Source: Clostridium sp. D43t1_170807_H7 (GTDB lineage: Bacteria > Bacillota > Clostridia > Clostridiales > Clostridiaceae). From it: 64,000 bases of DNA. Shown piece by piece: positions 8,389 to 17,750 of the stretch (position 1 is its first letter; the number at the start of each line of letters is the position of its first letter). A program made the translations under genes and the position numbers. A model generated the notes under the pieces. It did no database searches, was not told where the DNA came from, and saw only the letters and a program-made list of their open reading frames with translations. The stretch is taken from NCBI RefSeq assembly GCF_015555905.1, contig NZ_JADNLK010000008.1, positions 85,876-149,875 on the forward strand, given 5' to 3'.

Positions 8389-10383
8389 ATGAAGATAGCA
8401 TTAGATAATTACCAAATGAAAGCAATTAATATTAAAGGTAAAAATACATTGGTAGTAGCAGCTCCGGGTAGTGGAAAAACAACGGTTATAATAAATAGAG
8501 TCAATCATCTTATTGAAGAAAGAAAAGTAAAGGTTGGGAATATAATTGTTATAACATTTACTAGAGCAGCAGCTGAAAATATGAAATCAAGATACAAAAA
8601 TATTTTTAAAAAGGACATAGCTCCGTTTTTTGGAACTTTCCATGGTTTGTTTTATAAAATTTTACTTAGGGAGGGTTTTGATATAAAAATAATAGATGGT
8701 GGCAAAGGGCATGGAATAGTAAAAAGTGTATTAGGAAAATATTTTGATGACGTAAATGATGATAAAGTTAGAGATGTCTTAAATAATATATCATTGTTTA
8801 AAACATCATTAGGGAAATTAGAAGAGTTTTCACCATCAATGTCTATGGAGATTTTTAAGGAATGCTATGAACAATATGAAAAACAAAAGGAAAAAGAACA
8901 GCTTTGGGATTTTGATGATTTATCTGTAAGAGTATTATATTTATTTAAAAATAATTCTAATATATTAAGTAAATATAAGAGTCTGTTTAAGTATGTTTTA
9001 GTTGATGAATTCCAAGATTGTGACGAGTTACAAGTAGAATTTTTAAAAATGATAAATGATGGAAATGAACTATTTGCTGTAGGAGATGAAGATCAATGTA
9101 TATATTCATTTAGGGGATCTAAACCTGAATATATGGTGGAGTTTGATAAATCTTTTATTAATGGGGAAAAGGTATATTTGTCAACAAACTATAGAAGCAA
9201 AAAGAATATAATTGATATATCTAAAAAGCTAATTTCTAATAATTTGGGTAGAAATAATAAGGAGATATTATCATTTGAATCTGAAAAAGGAATTGTAAAA
9301 TTTATGAAACCTTATAATGAGTTTTTACAAGGTGAGGAAATTGTAAATATCGTTAAAAGTTTTGTTGGTGAAGAATATAGTAATAATGCTATATTATACA
9401 GAACTAATATGGAAGCAAGAAGTTTGATAGATACTTTTACAAGAAGAAAAATACCCTTTGTTTTATTAGATAAGGGATATAATTTTTTTGAGCACTTTAT
9501 ATGTAAAGATATAATAAATTATTTAATACTATCAATAGACCCGTATAATAGAGAGGCTTTTAATTTTATAATAAATAAACCATTTAGGTATATTAGCAAA
9601 AGTAACTTAAGTTATGTAGGAAATTATAAAGAATATAAAAATGTATTTGATATTCTTATAGATAAAAGTGATACTGCGCCATTTCAAGCAAAAAAATTAG
9701 ATGATTTAAAGAAGGATATTGCATATCTTAATAAGATTTCATTGGGAAGTGCTGTACAATATATAATATCTTCATTAGGATATATTGATTATTTAAGGGA
9801 ATATGCAAGTAAATTTAATCAAAATTTTAGTGATTTAGAAGATGTGTTGGAAGAATTTAAAGGAGCAATAGAGGGATTTAGAAATATAACAGAATTTTTG
9901 GCTCATGTAGATAATGTTAAAGAAGAAATAGAGAAAAGCAAAGTAGTTCAGGATGGTGTAATTCTTAGTACAATACATGGTGTTAAGGGAATGGAGTTTA
10001 AAAATGTATTTATTATTAACTGTGTAGAAGAAACAATTCCACATAAATCATCAATAGAAGATAATTTAGAAGAGGAAAGAAGACTTTTCTATGTTGCTAT
10101 TACAAGAGCTATTAAAAATCTTTATGTATTTTCACCTAAAACTATTAGAGGTAAATTTGGTGATGTATCTAGATTTATTTTGGAGAGTGGATTAGAAGAG
10201 GAAAGTAGTGTTGAAGATTATGGAATTAAAATAGGAGATACTGTTTATCATAGACAATATGGAGATGGTAAGGTCAAGTCTATAGAAGGAGATAAAATAA
10301 CTTTAGATTTTAAAGAGGGAATTTTGAGAAGCTTTTCACTAAGAGTATTAATAGAGAATAACTTAATAATATTAATTAAGTAA
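8389..10383 (+). CDS. UvrD/PcrA-type superfamily 1 DNA helicase
   Basis: 664 aa ATP-dependent 3'-5' DNA helicase. Motifs in order: Q motif (NYQMKAI), Walker A APGSGKTT at residues 25-32, motif Ia ITFTRAAAENM, Walker B LVDEFQDCD, motif III VGDEDQCIYSFRGS, motif IV LSTNYRS, motif V STIHGVKGMEFKNVFI, motif VI EEERRLFYVAITRA. The C-terminus (GDTVYHRQYGDGKVKSIEGD) is the Tudor-like tail found in PcrA. It is shorter than canonical PcrA (about 720-750 aa), so it may be a paralog used in repair rather than PcrA itself. Start ATG after AAGGAGAAC. Confidence 0.92.
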   Translation: MKIALDNYQMKAINIKGKNTLVVAAPGSGKTTVIINRVNHLIEERKVKVGNIIVITFTRAAAENMKSRYKNIFKKDIAPFFGTFHGLFYKILLREGFDIKIIDGGKGHGIVKSVLGKYFDDVNDDKVRDVLNNISLFKTSLGKLEEFSPSMSMEIFKECYEQYEKQKEKEQLWDFDDLSVRVLYLFKNNSNILSKYKSLFKYVLVDEFQDCDELQVEFLKMINDGNELFAVGDEDQCIYSFRGSKPEYMVEFDKSFINGEKVYLSTNYRSKKNIIDISKKLISNNLGRNNKEILSFESEKGIVKFMKPYNEFLQGEEIVNIVKSFVGEEYSNNAILYRTNMEARSLIDTFTRRKIPFVLLDKGYNFFEHFICKDIINYLILSIDPYNREAFNFIINKPFRYISKSNLSYVGNYKEYKNVFDILIDKSDTAPFQAKKLDDLKKDIAYLNKISLGSAVQYIISSLGYIDYLREYASKFNQNFSDLEDVLEEFKGAIEGFRNITEFLAHVDNVKEEIEKSKVVQDGVILSTIHGVKGMEFKNVFIINCVEETIPHKSSIEDNLEEERRLFYVAITRAIKNLYVFSPKTIRGKFGDVSRFILESGLEEESSVEDYGIKIGDTVYHRQYGDGKVKSIEGDKITLDFKEGILRSFSLRVLIENNLIILIK

Positions 10384-10451
10384 TATTAATTAATATTCTG
10401 TAAAAGGGTAATAATAAGTATATAAAATCTTTTGTAAAAGGTGGATTTATT

Positions 10452-10838
10452 ATGCGTAAGTATGGAAAATATGTAAAGATACTTTTATTTATGATTATTA
10501 CTAATTTAAGTTTAAATAGTTTTATAGAGTCAACATTTGCTTTTTCACCTGAAGAAGGAAAAAAAATAGAGGCATTTATTGAAAAAAATGATGATTTAAT
10601 TAGTACAGAAGAGAAAGAAAACTTAAATCAAATAATTTCGAAATTAAATCAATATATGGTGCTGTCTCAAGAAGAGAGAGAATATATTCAAGAGTGTGAG
10701 TTAAATGTAATAAGAAAAAAGCTAGGAGATGCACAATTTGAGGAGTATAAAAAGCTTATAGAAAAAAGAGCATCAGGTGCAGAGTTTCAACAACCAGAAA
10801 GATTTAGACTATATGAATTAGAAAAAATGTTAAGATAG
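10452..10838 (+). CDS. Small secreted helical protein of unknown function
   Basis: 128 aa. Signal peptide: basic start MRKYGKYVK, hydrophobic core LLFMIITNLSLNSF, probable cleavage after STFA (about residue 30). The mature part is short, charged and predicted helical (EEGKKIEAFIEKND, EEKENLNQIISKLNQYM, EEREYIQ), without Cys and without a lipobox. No family recognised. An AAAGGTG ribosome binding site precedes the ATG, and a terminator follows. Confidence 0.75.
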   Translation: MRKYGKYVKILLFMIITNLSLNSFIESTFAFSPEEGKKIEAFIEKNDDLISTEEKENLNQIISKLNQYMVLSQEEREYIQECELNVIRKKLGDAQFEEYKKLIEKRASGAEFQQPERFRLYELEKMLR

Positions 10839-10910
10839 ACTTATAAAAAATGAGATAGATTATCAAATTAATTGAATAAAAGTAATGCATAATATATAAT
10901 TAATCTAAAT

Positions 10911-10947
10911 AGGCTTATATTTTTAGTATAAGCCTGTAAATTTTTTT
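10911..10947 (+). terminator. Intrinsic terminator
   Basis: Stem AGGCTTATA (10911-10919) / TATAAGCCT (10927-10935) followed after five bases by seven T. It separates the small secreted protein from the amidohydrolase gene. Confidence 0.75.
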
Positions 10948-10966
10948 GGGGAGAAGTTTTTAGTTT

Positions 10967-12151
10967 ATGAAAAGTTTTGATATGGAAGCAAACGATATTA
11001 AAGATGAATTAATAGAAATAAGAAGGACCTTGCATCAATATCCAGAATTGGGATTTGAAGAAACTAATACATCTAAATTTATAAAAGATTTTTTAGCAAA
11101 AGAAGGTATAGAATTTAAAGAATTTGCTGGTACTGGTGTATGTGGTATTATAAAAGGTACTAAAGAAGGTGAAAATAATAGGGTAATTGGCTTAAGAGCA
11201 GATATTGATGGATTACCAATGCAGGATAAAAAAAGTTGTAGTTATGCATCAAAGGTTAGTGGAAAGATGCATGCATGTGGACATGATGGACATACTACAA
11301 TTTTATTAGGTGTAGCAAAGTTATTAAATAAAAATAAAGATAAATTTAATGGGATTGTAAAGTTAATATTTGAACCAGCAGAGGAAACTACTGGTGGAGC
11401 GAGAGTAATGATAGAAGAAGGTGTTTTAACGAATCCTACTGTAGATGTTATGTGTGGATTACATGTTGAAGAAACATTAGATGTAGGAATGATAATGGTT
11501 AGAAGAGGAACGGTAAATGCCGCATCTAATCCCTTTAATATCACAATAAAAGGTTCAGGTGGACATGGAGCTTATCCTGATACAGCTGTTGATCCAATAG
11601 TTATGGCAAGTCATGTTGTTACTTCTCTGCAAGGCATAGTTAGTAGGGAGATAAAACCTGTTAATCCAGCGGTTGTAACAATTGGTAGTATCCATGGTGG
11701 AACAGCACAAAATATAATACCTAATGAAGTGAAATTAGGTGGAATAATAAGAACTATGACAAATGAAGATAGAGAGTTTGCAAAAGTAAGATTAAAAGAA
11801 ATTGTAAATGGTGTGTGTACAACTTTTAGGGGGAGTGCAGAGATTGAAATAGAGGAATCATATCCATGTTTGTATAATGATGATAATATGGTAAAAATAT
11901 TAGAGGATTCTGCAAAAAACATTATAGGAGCTGAAAATGTTAAGTTACAAAAGAATCCTAAGTTAGGAGTAGAAAGCTTCGCTTATTTTGCAAATGAAGT
12001 ACCATCAGTATTTTATTTTTTAGGAATTAGAAATGAAGAAAAAGGAATAATACATCCAGCACATAATAGTTTATTTGACATAGATGAAGATGCATTACCT
12101 ATTGGAGTAGCAATTCAATGTGAGGTTGCTATAAATTATTTGACAACTTAA
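10967..12151 (+). CDS. M20-family amidohydrolase (N-acyl amino acid hydrolase type)
   Basis: 394 aa cytoplasmic zinc or manganese metallohydrolase of the M20D group (hippurate, IAA-amino acid and N-acetyl-diaminopimelate hydrolase relatives). The N-terminus LIEIRRTLHQYPELGFEE is typical; metal-binding motifs are MHACGHDGHTT (Cys/His ligands), PAEETTGGARVMIEEG and GLHVEE; the dimerisation domain follows (GSGGHGAYPDTAVDPI), and the C-terminal metal ligand sits in IIHPAHNSLFDIDEDAL. The exact substrate cannot be told from the sequence. Start ATG after GGGGAGAAG. Followed by the tandem repeat array with no obvious operon partner. Confidence 0.9.
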   Translation: MKSFDMEANDIKDELIEIRRTLHQYPELGFEETNTSKFIKDFLAKEGIEFKEFAGTGVCGIIKGTKEGENNRVIGLRADIDGLPMQDKKSCSYASKVSGKMHACGHDGHTTILLGVAKLLNKNKDKFNGIVKLIFEPAEETTGGARVMIEEGVLTNPTVDVMCGLHVEETLDVGMIMVRRGTVNAASNPFNITIKGSGGHGAYPDTAVDPIVMASHVVTSLQGIVSREIKPVNPAVVTIGSIHGGTAQNIIPNEVKLGGIIRTMTNEDREFAKVRLKEIVNGVCTTFRGSAEIEIEESYPCLYNDDNMVKILEDSAKNIIGAENVKLQKNPKLGVESFAYFANEVPSVFYFLGIRNEEKGIIHPAHNSLFDIDEDALPIGVAIQCEVAINYLTT

Positions 12152-12200
12152 AAAAATAATATTAATCTAATATAATGGGAAATTGTCTAAGAAATATAAG

Positions 12201-12457
12201 TTTACAACTCTAATTGAATAAAGAAGAGTTGTTTCATAAATGAATCTCTAAATCTTTGATTTAGCAAGATGAATTTACAACTCTGATTGAATAAAGAAGA
12301 GTTGTTTCATAAATGAATCTCTAAATCTTTGATTTAGCAAGATGAATTTACAACTCTGATTGAATAAAGAAGAGTTGTTTCATAAATGAATCTCTAAATC
12401 TTTGATTTAGCAAGATGAATTTACAACTCTGATTGAATAAAGAAGAGTTGTTTCATA
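12201..12457. repeat. 73-bp tandem direct repeat, three full copies and a 38-bp partial
   Basis: Units start at 12201, 12274, 12347 and 12420, exactly 73 bases apart; the first differs from the others by one base visible in the first hairpin loop (TAATTG versus TGATTG). Each full unit holds two hairpins: ACAACTCT/AGAGTTGT around a 13-base loop, and ATCTCTAAATC/GATTTAG-CA-AGAT around TTT. The last unit keeps only the first hairpin and runs into the leader of the pseudouridine synthase gene. Not protein coding. Confidence 0.95.
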
Positions 12458-12480
12458 TACATAATATAGGAGTTGATTTT

Positions 12481-13449
12481 TTGAAAATTGAAATAGGAAC
12501 AAATGAGGCAGGTCAAAGACTAGATAAGTTTTTGAGAAAATATTTAAAGGATGTACCTTTAAGTGCTATATTTAAGGCATTAAGAAAAGGTGATATAAGA
12601 GTAAATGGAGTAAAGAAAAAAGAAAATTATTCTCTAGAATTAGGAGATGTTATTGAAATAAGATATATCCAAAGTAAGCAAGAGAAGAAAGAAGATTCAT
12701 TTATAAAAGTAAATTATAGTGGACTTATGGTTACATATGAAGATGATAATATATTAATTGTTGAAAAATGGCCTGGCGTTTTAGTTCATCCAGACCAAAA
12801 AGGTGCGCAACCTTCACTTACTGACTACGTACTATCATACCTACATGGAAAAGGTGACTATTTACCAGAGAAGGAAAAGACATTTACGCCAGCACCATGT
12901 AATAGATTAGATAGAAATACTTCAGGTGTTGTTATATTCGGTAAGAATTTTGAATCATTAAGAACAATGAATGAGATGATAAGAGAAGGTAAGGTAAAAA
13001 AATATTATAATGCTTTAGTAAAAGGAAAAATCAAAGACGGAATATATAAAGGTTATATCTCAAAAAATGAAAATGAAAACATATCAAAAGTATATGATGA
13101 AAAGAAGCCTAATACAAAAGAAATTTCTATGGAAGTAAAAACAGTTCAAACAAATGGAGCATATTCATTACTTGAAATTGATCTTATTACAGGTAGAAGT
13201 CATCAAATTAGAGCACATTTAAGTCACTTAGGAAATCCTATAATAGGTGATTTTAAATATGGAGATAGAAAGTTAAATTCATTCTTTGATAATAAGTTTG
13301 GATTGAATTATCAGTTCCTTTATGCATATAAACTTATATTTAAGGGAGCAGATGGAAAGCTAGAATATTTAAAAAATAAGACAATAGCAGAATCACTTCC
13401 ACCAATGTTTAAGAAGATAAAGAAGGATGTATTTAAATTTACGATATAA
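12481..13449 (+). CDS. RluA-family 23S rRNA pseudouridine synthase (RluC/RluD type)
   Basis: 322 aa. S4 RNA-binding domain at residues 1-70 (AGQRLDKFLRKYL...GDIRVNG), then the pseudouridine synthase domain with the catalytic Asp in NRLDRNTSG, HPDQKG, and GRSHQIRAHLSHLGNPIIGD. It isomerises uridines in large-subunit rRNA; the exact position cannot be told. The start is TTG at 12481, 8 bases after the TAGGAG site (12467-12472). A longer frame from TTG 12433 lies inside the tandem repeat and has no ribosome binding site, so I reject it. Confidence 0.9.
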   Translation: MKIEIGTNEAGQRLDKFLRKYLKDVPLSAIFKALRKGDIRVNGVKKKENYSLELGDVIEIRYIQSKQEKKEDSFIKVNYSGLMVTYEDDNILIVEKWPGVLVHPDQKGAQPSLTDYVLSYLHGKGDYLPEKEKTFTPAPCNRLDRNTSGVVIFGKNFESLRTMNEMIREGKVKKYYNALVKGKIKDGIYKGYISKNENENISKVYDEKKPNTKEISMEVKTVQTNGAYSLLEIDLITGRSHQIRAHLSHLGNPIIGDFKYGDRKLNSFFDNKFGLNYQFLYAYKLIFKGADGKLEYLKNKTIAESLPPMFKKIKKDVFKFTI

Positions 13450-13470
13450 GAAGGTATAAAGGGGAAAGTT

Positions 13471-15075
13471 ATGGAAGAAAAGTCAGTAGGTCGTAGTTTT
13501 CTTATCTTATCTGTAGCAGGGATACTTGTTAAAGTATTATCAGCGGCATATATACCATTATTAAATGCTATTATAGGGCAAGATGGAATTGGAATATATA
13601 ATGCAAGTTATTCATATTTTGTTTTTATATTAGCTATTACTAGTTTAGGAGCACAACCAGCAGTTGCGAAGGTTGTATCAGAATTAAGAGCTCAAGGGCA
13701 TCATGAAGATGCCTTAAGAGCTATGAAGGTTGCAAGAACATACTTGGCTATTATAGGTGCTATTATTACAATAGCATTTATAGCTTTAGCTGAGATTATT
13801 GCTTCCGGAACAGAGTGGTCAGAAGCAGCTTTATCATTAAGATTTTTAGCTCCTACAGTATTTTTTAGTTGTATATTAGCAACATATAGAGGTTATATGC
13901 AAGGTACAGAAGATATGAAAACATTAGCGATATCTCAAGTGCTTGAGCAAATAGTTAATATAGTATTAAGTTTAATATTCGCATATGTGTTTATTCAAAT
14001 TAGTATTGAATGGGGTAGTGCAGGTGGAACAGTAGGAACTACAATAGGAGCAATTGCAGCTTTAATATTCATATTAATAATGTATGATAAACTTGACTAT
14101 GAAGGAAAAGCTGAAATAGAAAATAAATCTGAAAAGTATATAAGTAACAAAAAAATATTAAAGAAGCTTCTATTTTACGGAGTACCAATAATAATGGTAG
14201 CTGGATTGCAAAATGCAGGAAGTCTTGTTGATACTATAAATGTTAAATCAAGATTGCTTGCAGCAGGATTTTCAAATATAGAATCAAGAAGGTTATACGG
14301 TGTATTAGGTTATTATAATACATTAATGAATGTACCTTTTGCATTAGTTACAGCATTAAGTGCTGCAATATTTCCTAAGATAATACAAGCATATACACAA
14401 AGGAATAGAAAAGAATTAAAGGCTCAGATGGCGTATAGTTTTAAGATAACTTATTTAATAACTATACCAGCAGCAGTAGGGTTATCTATGTTAAGTAAAG
14501 AAATATACTTAATGCTATTTAATACAACAGCTGGATATGAGTTATTGAAATATGGTTCAGTTGTATTAATATTTATGTCTATATCTGCAATTCAAAATAT
14601 TATATTACAAGGTATTAATAAAGTGTATTTGGTATTAAGTACAGCTTTTTTAAGTATAGTAATTAAATTTATTATTAATTATTTCTTGGTTTCTATAAAA
14701 GATATAAATATATTAGGAGCAATTTTTGCAAGCTTTTTTGCATTTTTAGTTCCTGTAATTATAAATCATAGAAGACTTAAAAGGATTTTTAAAATGAAAA
14801 TTCCTATATTAAAATTAGCAATTATACCTACTATATCTTCAGCACTTATGGCTTTAGGGATTTTTGTTTGTAGAATTCCAATTGATAGAATTATGAATAT
14901 TATTGGAAGAGGAAGAATTACAATTTGTTTTATTGTATTAATCCTTATAGGAGTTGGTGGATTGATATATTTAGTTGCTTTAATTTTCTTTGGGGGTATA
15001 AGCAAAAAAGATTTAGATATGATTTCACCTAGATTATTTACTTTATTACCAAGATTTTTAAGAAAAAATATGTAG
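13471..15075 (+). CDS. MOP-superfamily flippase, YtgP/MurJ-like or SpoVB-like
   Basis: 534 aa integral membrane protein with about 14 hydrophobic segments. The N-terminus GRSFLILSVAGILVKVLSA followed by IIGQDGIGIYNASYS is the signature of Firmicute polysaccharide/lipid II flippases of the MurJ (YtgP) and SpoVB group. It probably exports a lipid-linked cell wall precursor. It starts 21 bases after the pseudouridine synthase gene, with GGGGAAAG as ribosome binding site, so the two are likely co-transcribed. A second, distinct MOP protein (SpoVB) lies 1 kb downstream on the other strand. Confidence 0.88.
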   Translation: MEEKSVGRSFLILSVAGILVKVLSAAYIPLLNAIIGQDGIGIYNASYSYFVFILAITSLGAQPAVAKVVSELRAQGHHEDALRAMKVARTYLAIIGAIITIAFIALAEIIASGTEWSEAALSLRFLAPTVFFSCILATYRGYMQGTEDMKTLAISQVLEQIVNIVLSLIFAYVFIQISIEWGSAGGTVGTTIGAIAALIFILIMYDKLDYEGKAEIENKSEKYISNKKILKKLLFYGVPIIMVAGLQNAGSLVDTINVKSRLLAAGFSNIESRRLYGVLGYYNTLMNVPFALVTALSAAIFPKIIQAYTQRNRKELKAQMAYSFKITYLITIPAAVGLSMLSKEIYLMLFNTTAGYELLKYGSVVLIFMSISAIQNIILQGINKVYLVLSTAFLSIVIKFIINYFLVSIKDINILGAIFASFFAFLVPVIINHRRLKRIFKMKIPILKLAIIPTISSALMALGIFVCRIPIDRIMNIIGRGRITICFIVLILIGVGGLIYLVALIFFGGISKKDLDMISPRLFTLLPRFLRKNM

Positions 15076-15088
15076 AATAGAATTGTTA

Positions 15089-15127
15089 GAAGTTCATCAT
15101 CTTATAGTAAGATGATGAGCTTTTTTA
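15089..15127 (+). terminator. Intrinsic terminator
   Basis: Stem AGTTCATCATCTTA / TAAGATGATGAGCT (one G-T pair) around TAG, followed by a T run. It ends the rluA-family/flippase transcript. Confidence 0.9.
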
Positions 15128-15191
15128 GTATTAACTAAAAAGTAAGTATTTGAATATTATATAAATAAGAAATGTTTTTTGGGGAGAGTAT

Positions 15192-16006
15192 ATGAAAGGG
15201 AAAAGAGAATCAAAAAACTGCAATCTAAATACTGATACTGGAGCACCCATATTTAATGATACTAGCTCCTTAACAGTTGGAGAAGATGGACCGGTTTTAT
15301 TAAAAGATACTAATTTAGTTGATAAACTTGCAGCATTTGATCGTGAAAGAATTCCGTAAAGAGTAGTGCATGCTAAAGGGTCAGGAGCACATGGTTATTT
15401 TGAAGTTACAAATTCTATGAAAGATTATACAATTGCTAAAGTTTTTACTGAAGAAAATAAAAAAGTACCTGTCTTTGTTAGATTTTCTACTGTTATAGGG
15501 TCAGAGGGTTCGGTAGACACAGCAAGAGACCCTAGGGGATTTGCAGTAAAGTTTTACACAGATGATGGAAATTATGATTTAGTAGAAAATCATTTGCCAG
15601 TTTTTTTTATAAGAGATGCTATTAAATTTCCAGATATGATTCACGCCTTTAAACCATCTCCAGATACTGGAGTAACAGATTTAAATAGGTTTTGGGATTT
15701 TATAGGCCTTAATCCTGAGTCAACAAATATGATTACTTTTTTATATTCAGATTTAGGTACAATAAAAAGTTTTAAAGAATGACATTAGATAGAAATCCAG
15801 ATAACTTTTTTGAAGAGACGAATCAAGCAGCATTTGTACCATCCAATTTAGTTCCAGGAATAGAAGCATCAAATGATAAATTTTATAATATAGTTTGTGA
15901 TTTGAAAGATGTAAAAAAAGATATTCAAGATAGAGTAATAGCTAATTTTCCAAAAGCTGATAAAGATTTTGGAAATAGAGTAAAGAAAGCTATAGGATAC
16001 AAATAG
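15192..16006 (+). pseudogene. Decayed catalase gene (KatA type)
   Basis: Heme catalase remnant. The first frame reads [19 protein letters not shown]..., and [10 protein letters not shown] then meets TAA at 15357-15359 where catalases have Glu (IPERVVHAKG); GAA to TAA is a single-base nonsense change. The frame continues through [15 protein letters not shown] (with the active-site His), [13 protein letters not shown] and [19 protein letters not shown], ending at TGA 15780-15782. A second frame (from ATG 15779) carries the later catalase motif [22 protein letters not shown] and a C-terminal piece. About half the gene, including the heme-ligand Tyr region, is missing from two internal deletions, and the second piece is out of frame. 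Not functional. The ribosome binding site (GGGGAG) is still present. Confidence 0.93.
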
Positions 16007-16010
16007 TATT

Positions 16011-16047
16011 AATAAGAAAAGTCTGAAAATTTCAGGCTTTTCTTATT
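16011..16047. terminator. Long hairpin between converging genes
   Basis: A 17-bp stem AATAAGAAAAGTCTGAA / TTCAGGCTTTTCTTATT with one G-T pair and a three-base loop. T-rich within the 3' arm; probable bidirectional terminator for the catalase remnant and spoVB. Confidence 0.6.
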
Positions 16048-16054
16048 GAGTATA

Positions 16055-17554
16055 TTAATCTTCATCTAGTCCAAATCTGCTTAGATATGCAAAAATACCA
16101 AAGGTTAAAGTGATAATAATTAAATTTTTGCTTAAAAATAAACCATCTAACAATCTAGTTGTAAGTAAATTTAACATTAAATAAACTAATATCCCTATAA
16201 GGGAAAAAATAATTATATTATAAATGGATAAATTTAATTCAATATGTTTCTTTACTTCATGTAGGTTTATTATTAAACCTAGAGTAGATGTAATAAATAT
16301 TGTTATAATGTAAGAGAAAATATTTATACTTGGTATTGCAGTAAAGAAGTAAAGGCATAATATTTCGGTAACAGAAACAATTATAGAGTTTCTTAAAATG
16401 ATACTTTGTCTATTCAATCCATTTAAAATTCCAAACATTGTATTAGCTACAAAGAAAATAGGTGCTGATAAAGAAGAAAGCCTAATATATAGACCTAAGT
16501 CATCTCTTTGGAAAAACATTTGACCTAATGAATCAGGAATTAACTGACATATAATAGTAGTAGCCATACCTAATAAAAATGCGACTTTCAAAATAGTCTT
16601 AATTCTTGTAGAAGCATTATAATAATCACCACTACTTATAGTTTGAGATAAATCTGGAACAAGTAATGTGTTGATTGAATTAACAACTATAAGAGGAAAG
16701 GTAACTATAGTTAAAGCCATTCCATTAAACCTACCAATTAGATTAAGAGCAGAACTGTAATCAAGTCCAGATGCTACTAATTGTCTTGGCACAATTAATG
16801 TTGAAATTGTTGAAAATGCATTTCCTAAAAATCCATTTAAACATAAAGGTAAAGATATTATTAATACATTAAAAATTAGCTGAGCTCTACTTTCAGGTAT
16901 TTCATTACTAGAAGGCATTCTCTTTTTAGTGTATTTATAATAGCAAAATAATAATAATAAGCTTTGCAATTCTCCTAATGCCAGTGATACATAAGCTAAA
17001 GTTACAATAGATGATAATGTTTGAGATTTGAAAATATAAATTAATAAAGTGATAGTTATAATTCTCATAGCTTTTTCGGAGATATCTACAATAGCAGGTA
17101 CTGTAATTTTAGATGTCCCATAAAAGAATCCTTTCAATATATTAGAAAGGGCAATAAATACCATTGCAGGACAAGTTACTTTAATAGCATTTAATGTTCT
17201 TGCATCTTTTATACCATATTGACTTATGTATGGAGCTAGAAAAAAAACTAAAAATCCTATAACAATAGACCAAATTATGTTAAAGAAAGCAACAGAACGA
17301 ATAGTTTTAAATAAATTATTATATTCTCCTTTTGAGCTATATATTGCAGCTCGTTGAGAAATAGCAGCTATAATACCTGCAGTCATTAAGCAAATAAACA
17401 GGTTGTATACAGGCATTACTAAACCATAAAGAGCAACTCCTTCAGGTCCAGCTAAATTATTCAAGTACATAGAGAAAATGAAGCCTAGTATTCCGGTTGT
17501 TATATTAGCTGCTGTAAGAAAAAATGAATTTTTAAAAAATATATCTTTCTCCAA
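16055..17554 (-). CDS. spoVB: Stage V sporulation protein B (SpoVB), MOP-family flippase
   Basis: 499 aa, about 14 membrane segments. The N-terminus ...ILGFIFSMYLNNLAGPEGVALYGLVMPVYNLFICLMTAGIIAAISQ is strongly characteristic of SpoVB, the flippase acting in spore cortex peptidoglycan synthesis in the forespore membranes. Start is TTG at 17554, with GGGGG nine bases upstream in CTTAAGGGGGC. It is transcribed alone toward the catalase remnant. Confidence in the exact name is moderate because MOP paralogs are similar. Confidence 0.85.
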   Translation of the reverse strand: MEKDIFFKNSFFLTAANITTGILGFIFSMYLNNLAGPEGVALYGLVMPVYNLFICLMTAGIIAAISQRAAIYSSKGEYNNLFKTIRSVAFFNIIWSIVIGFLVFFLAPYISQYGIKDARTLNAIKVTCPAMVFIALSNILKGFFYGTSKITVPAIVDISEKAMRIITITLLIYIFKSQTLSSIVTLAYVSLALGELQSLLLLFCYYKYTKKRMPSSNEIPESRAQLIFNVLIISLPLCLNGFLGNAFSTISTLIVPRQLVASGLDYSSALNLIGRFNGMALTIVTFPLIVVNSINTLLVPDLSQTISSGDYYNASTRIKTILKVAFLLGMATTIICQLIPDSLGQMFFQRDDLGLYIRLSSLSAPIFFVANTMFGILNGLNRQSIILRNSIIVSVTEILCLYFFTAIPSINIFSYIITIFITSTLGLIINLHEVKKHIELNLSIYNIIIFSLIGILVYLMLNLLTTRLLDGLFLSKNLIIITLTFGIFAYLSRFGLDED

Positions 17555-17750
17555 AGTTAATTAGCCCCCTTAAGTAAAGTTTGTAAGTCTACTTTCAAAA
17601 TGAATTTTTTAGTATAAAACTTGTAGTGAATTACATTAATACTTATTCGGTAAAACAAGATAATATGATATTAACTAGTTATTATTTAATTATTAAGTAA
17701 TATTTTATTAGTATGAAAATATAAATAAAAATATAAAGGGGGAGGGAGTA

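Noticed and set aside
12201..12457. CRISPR array
   Set aside because: The 73-bp units are contiguous with no unique spacers between them, and no cas genes are present.
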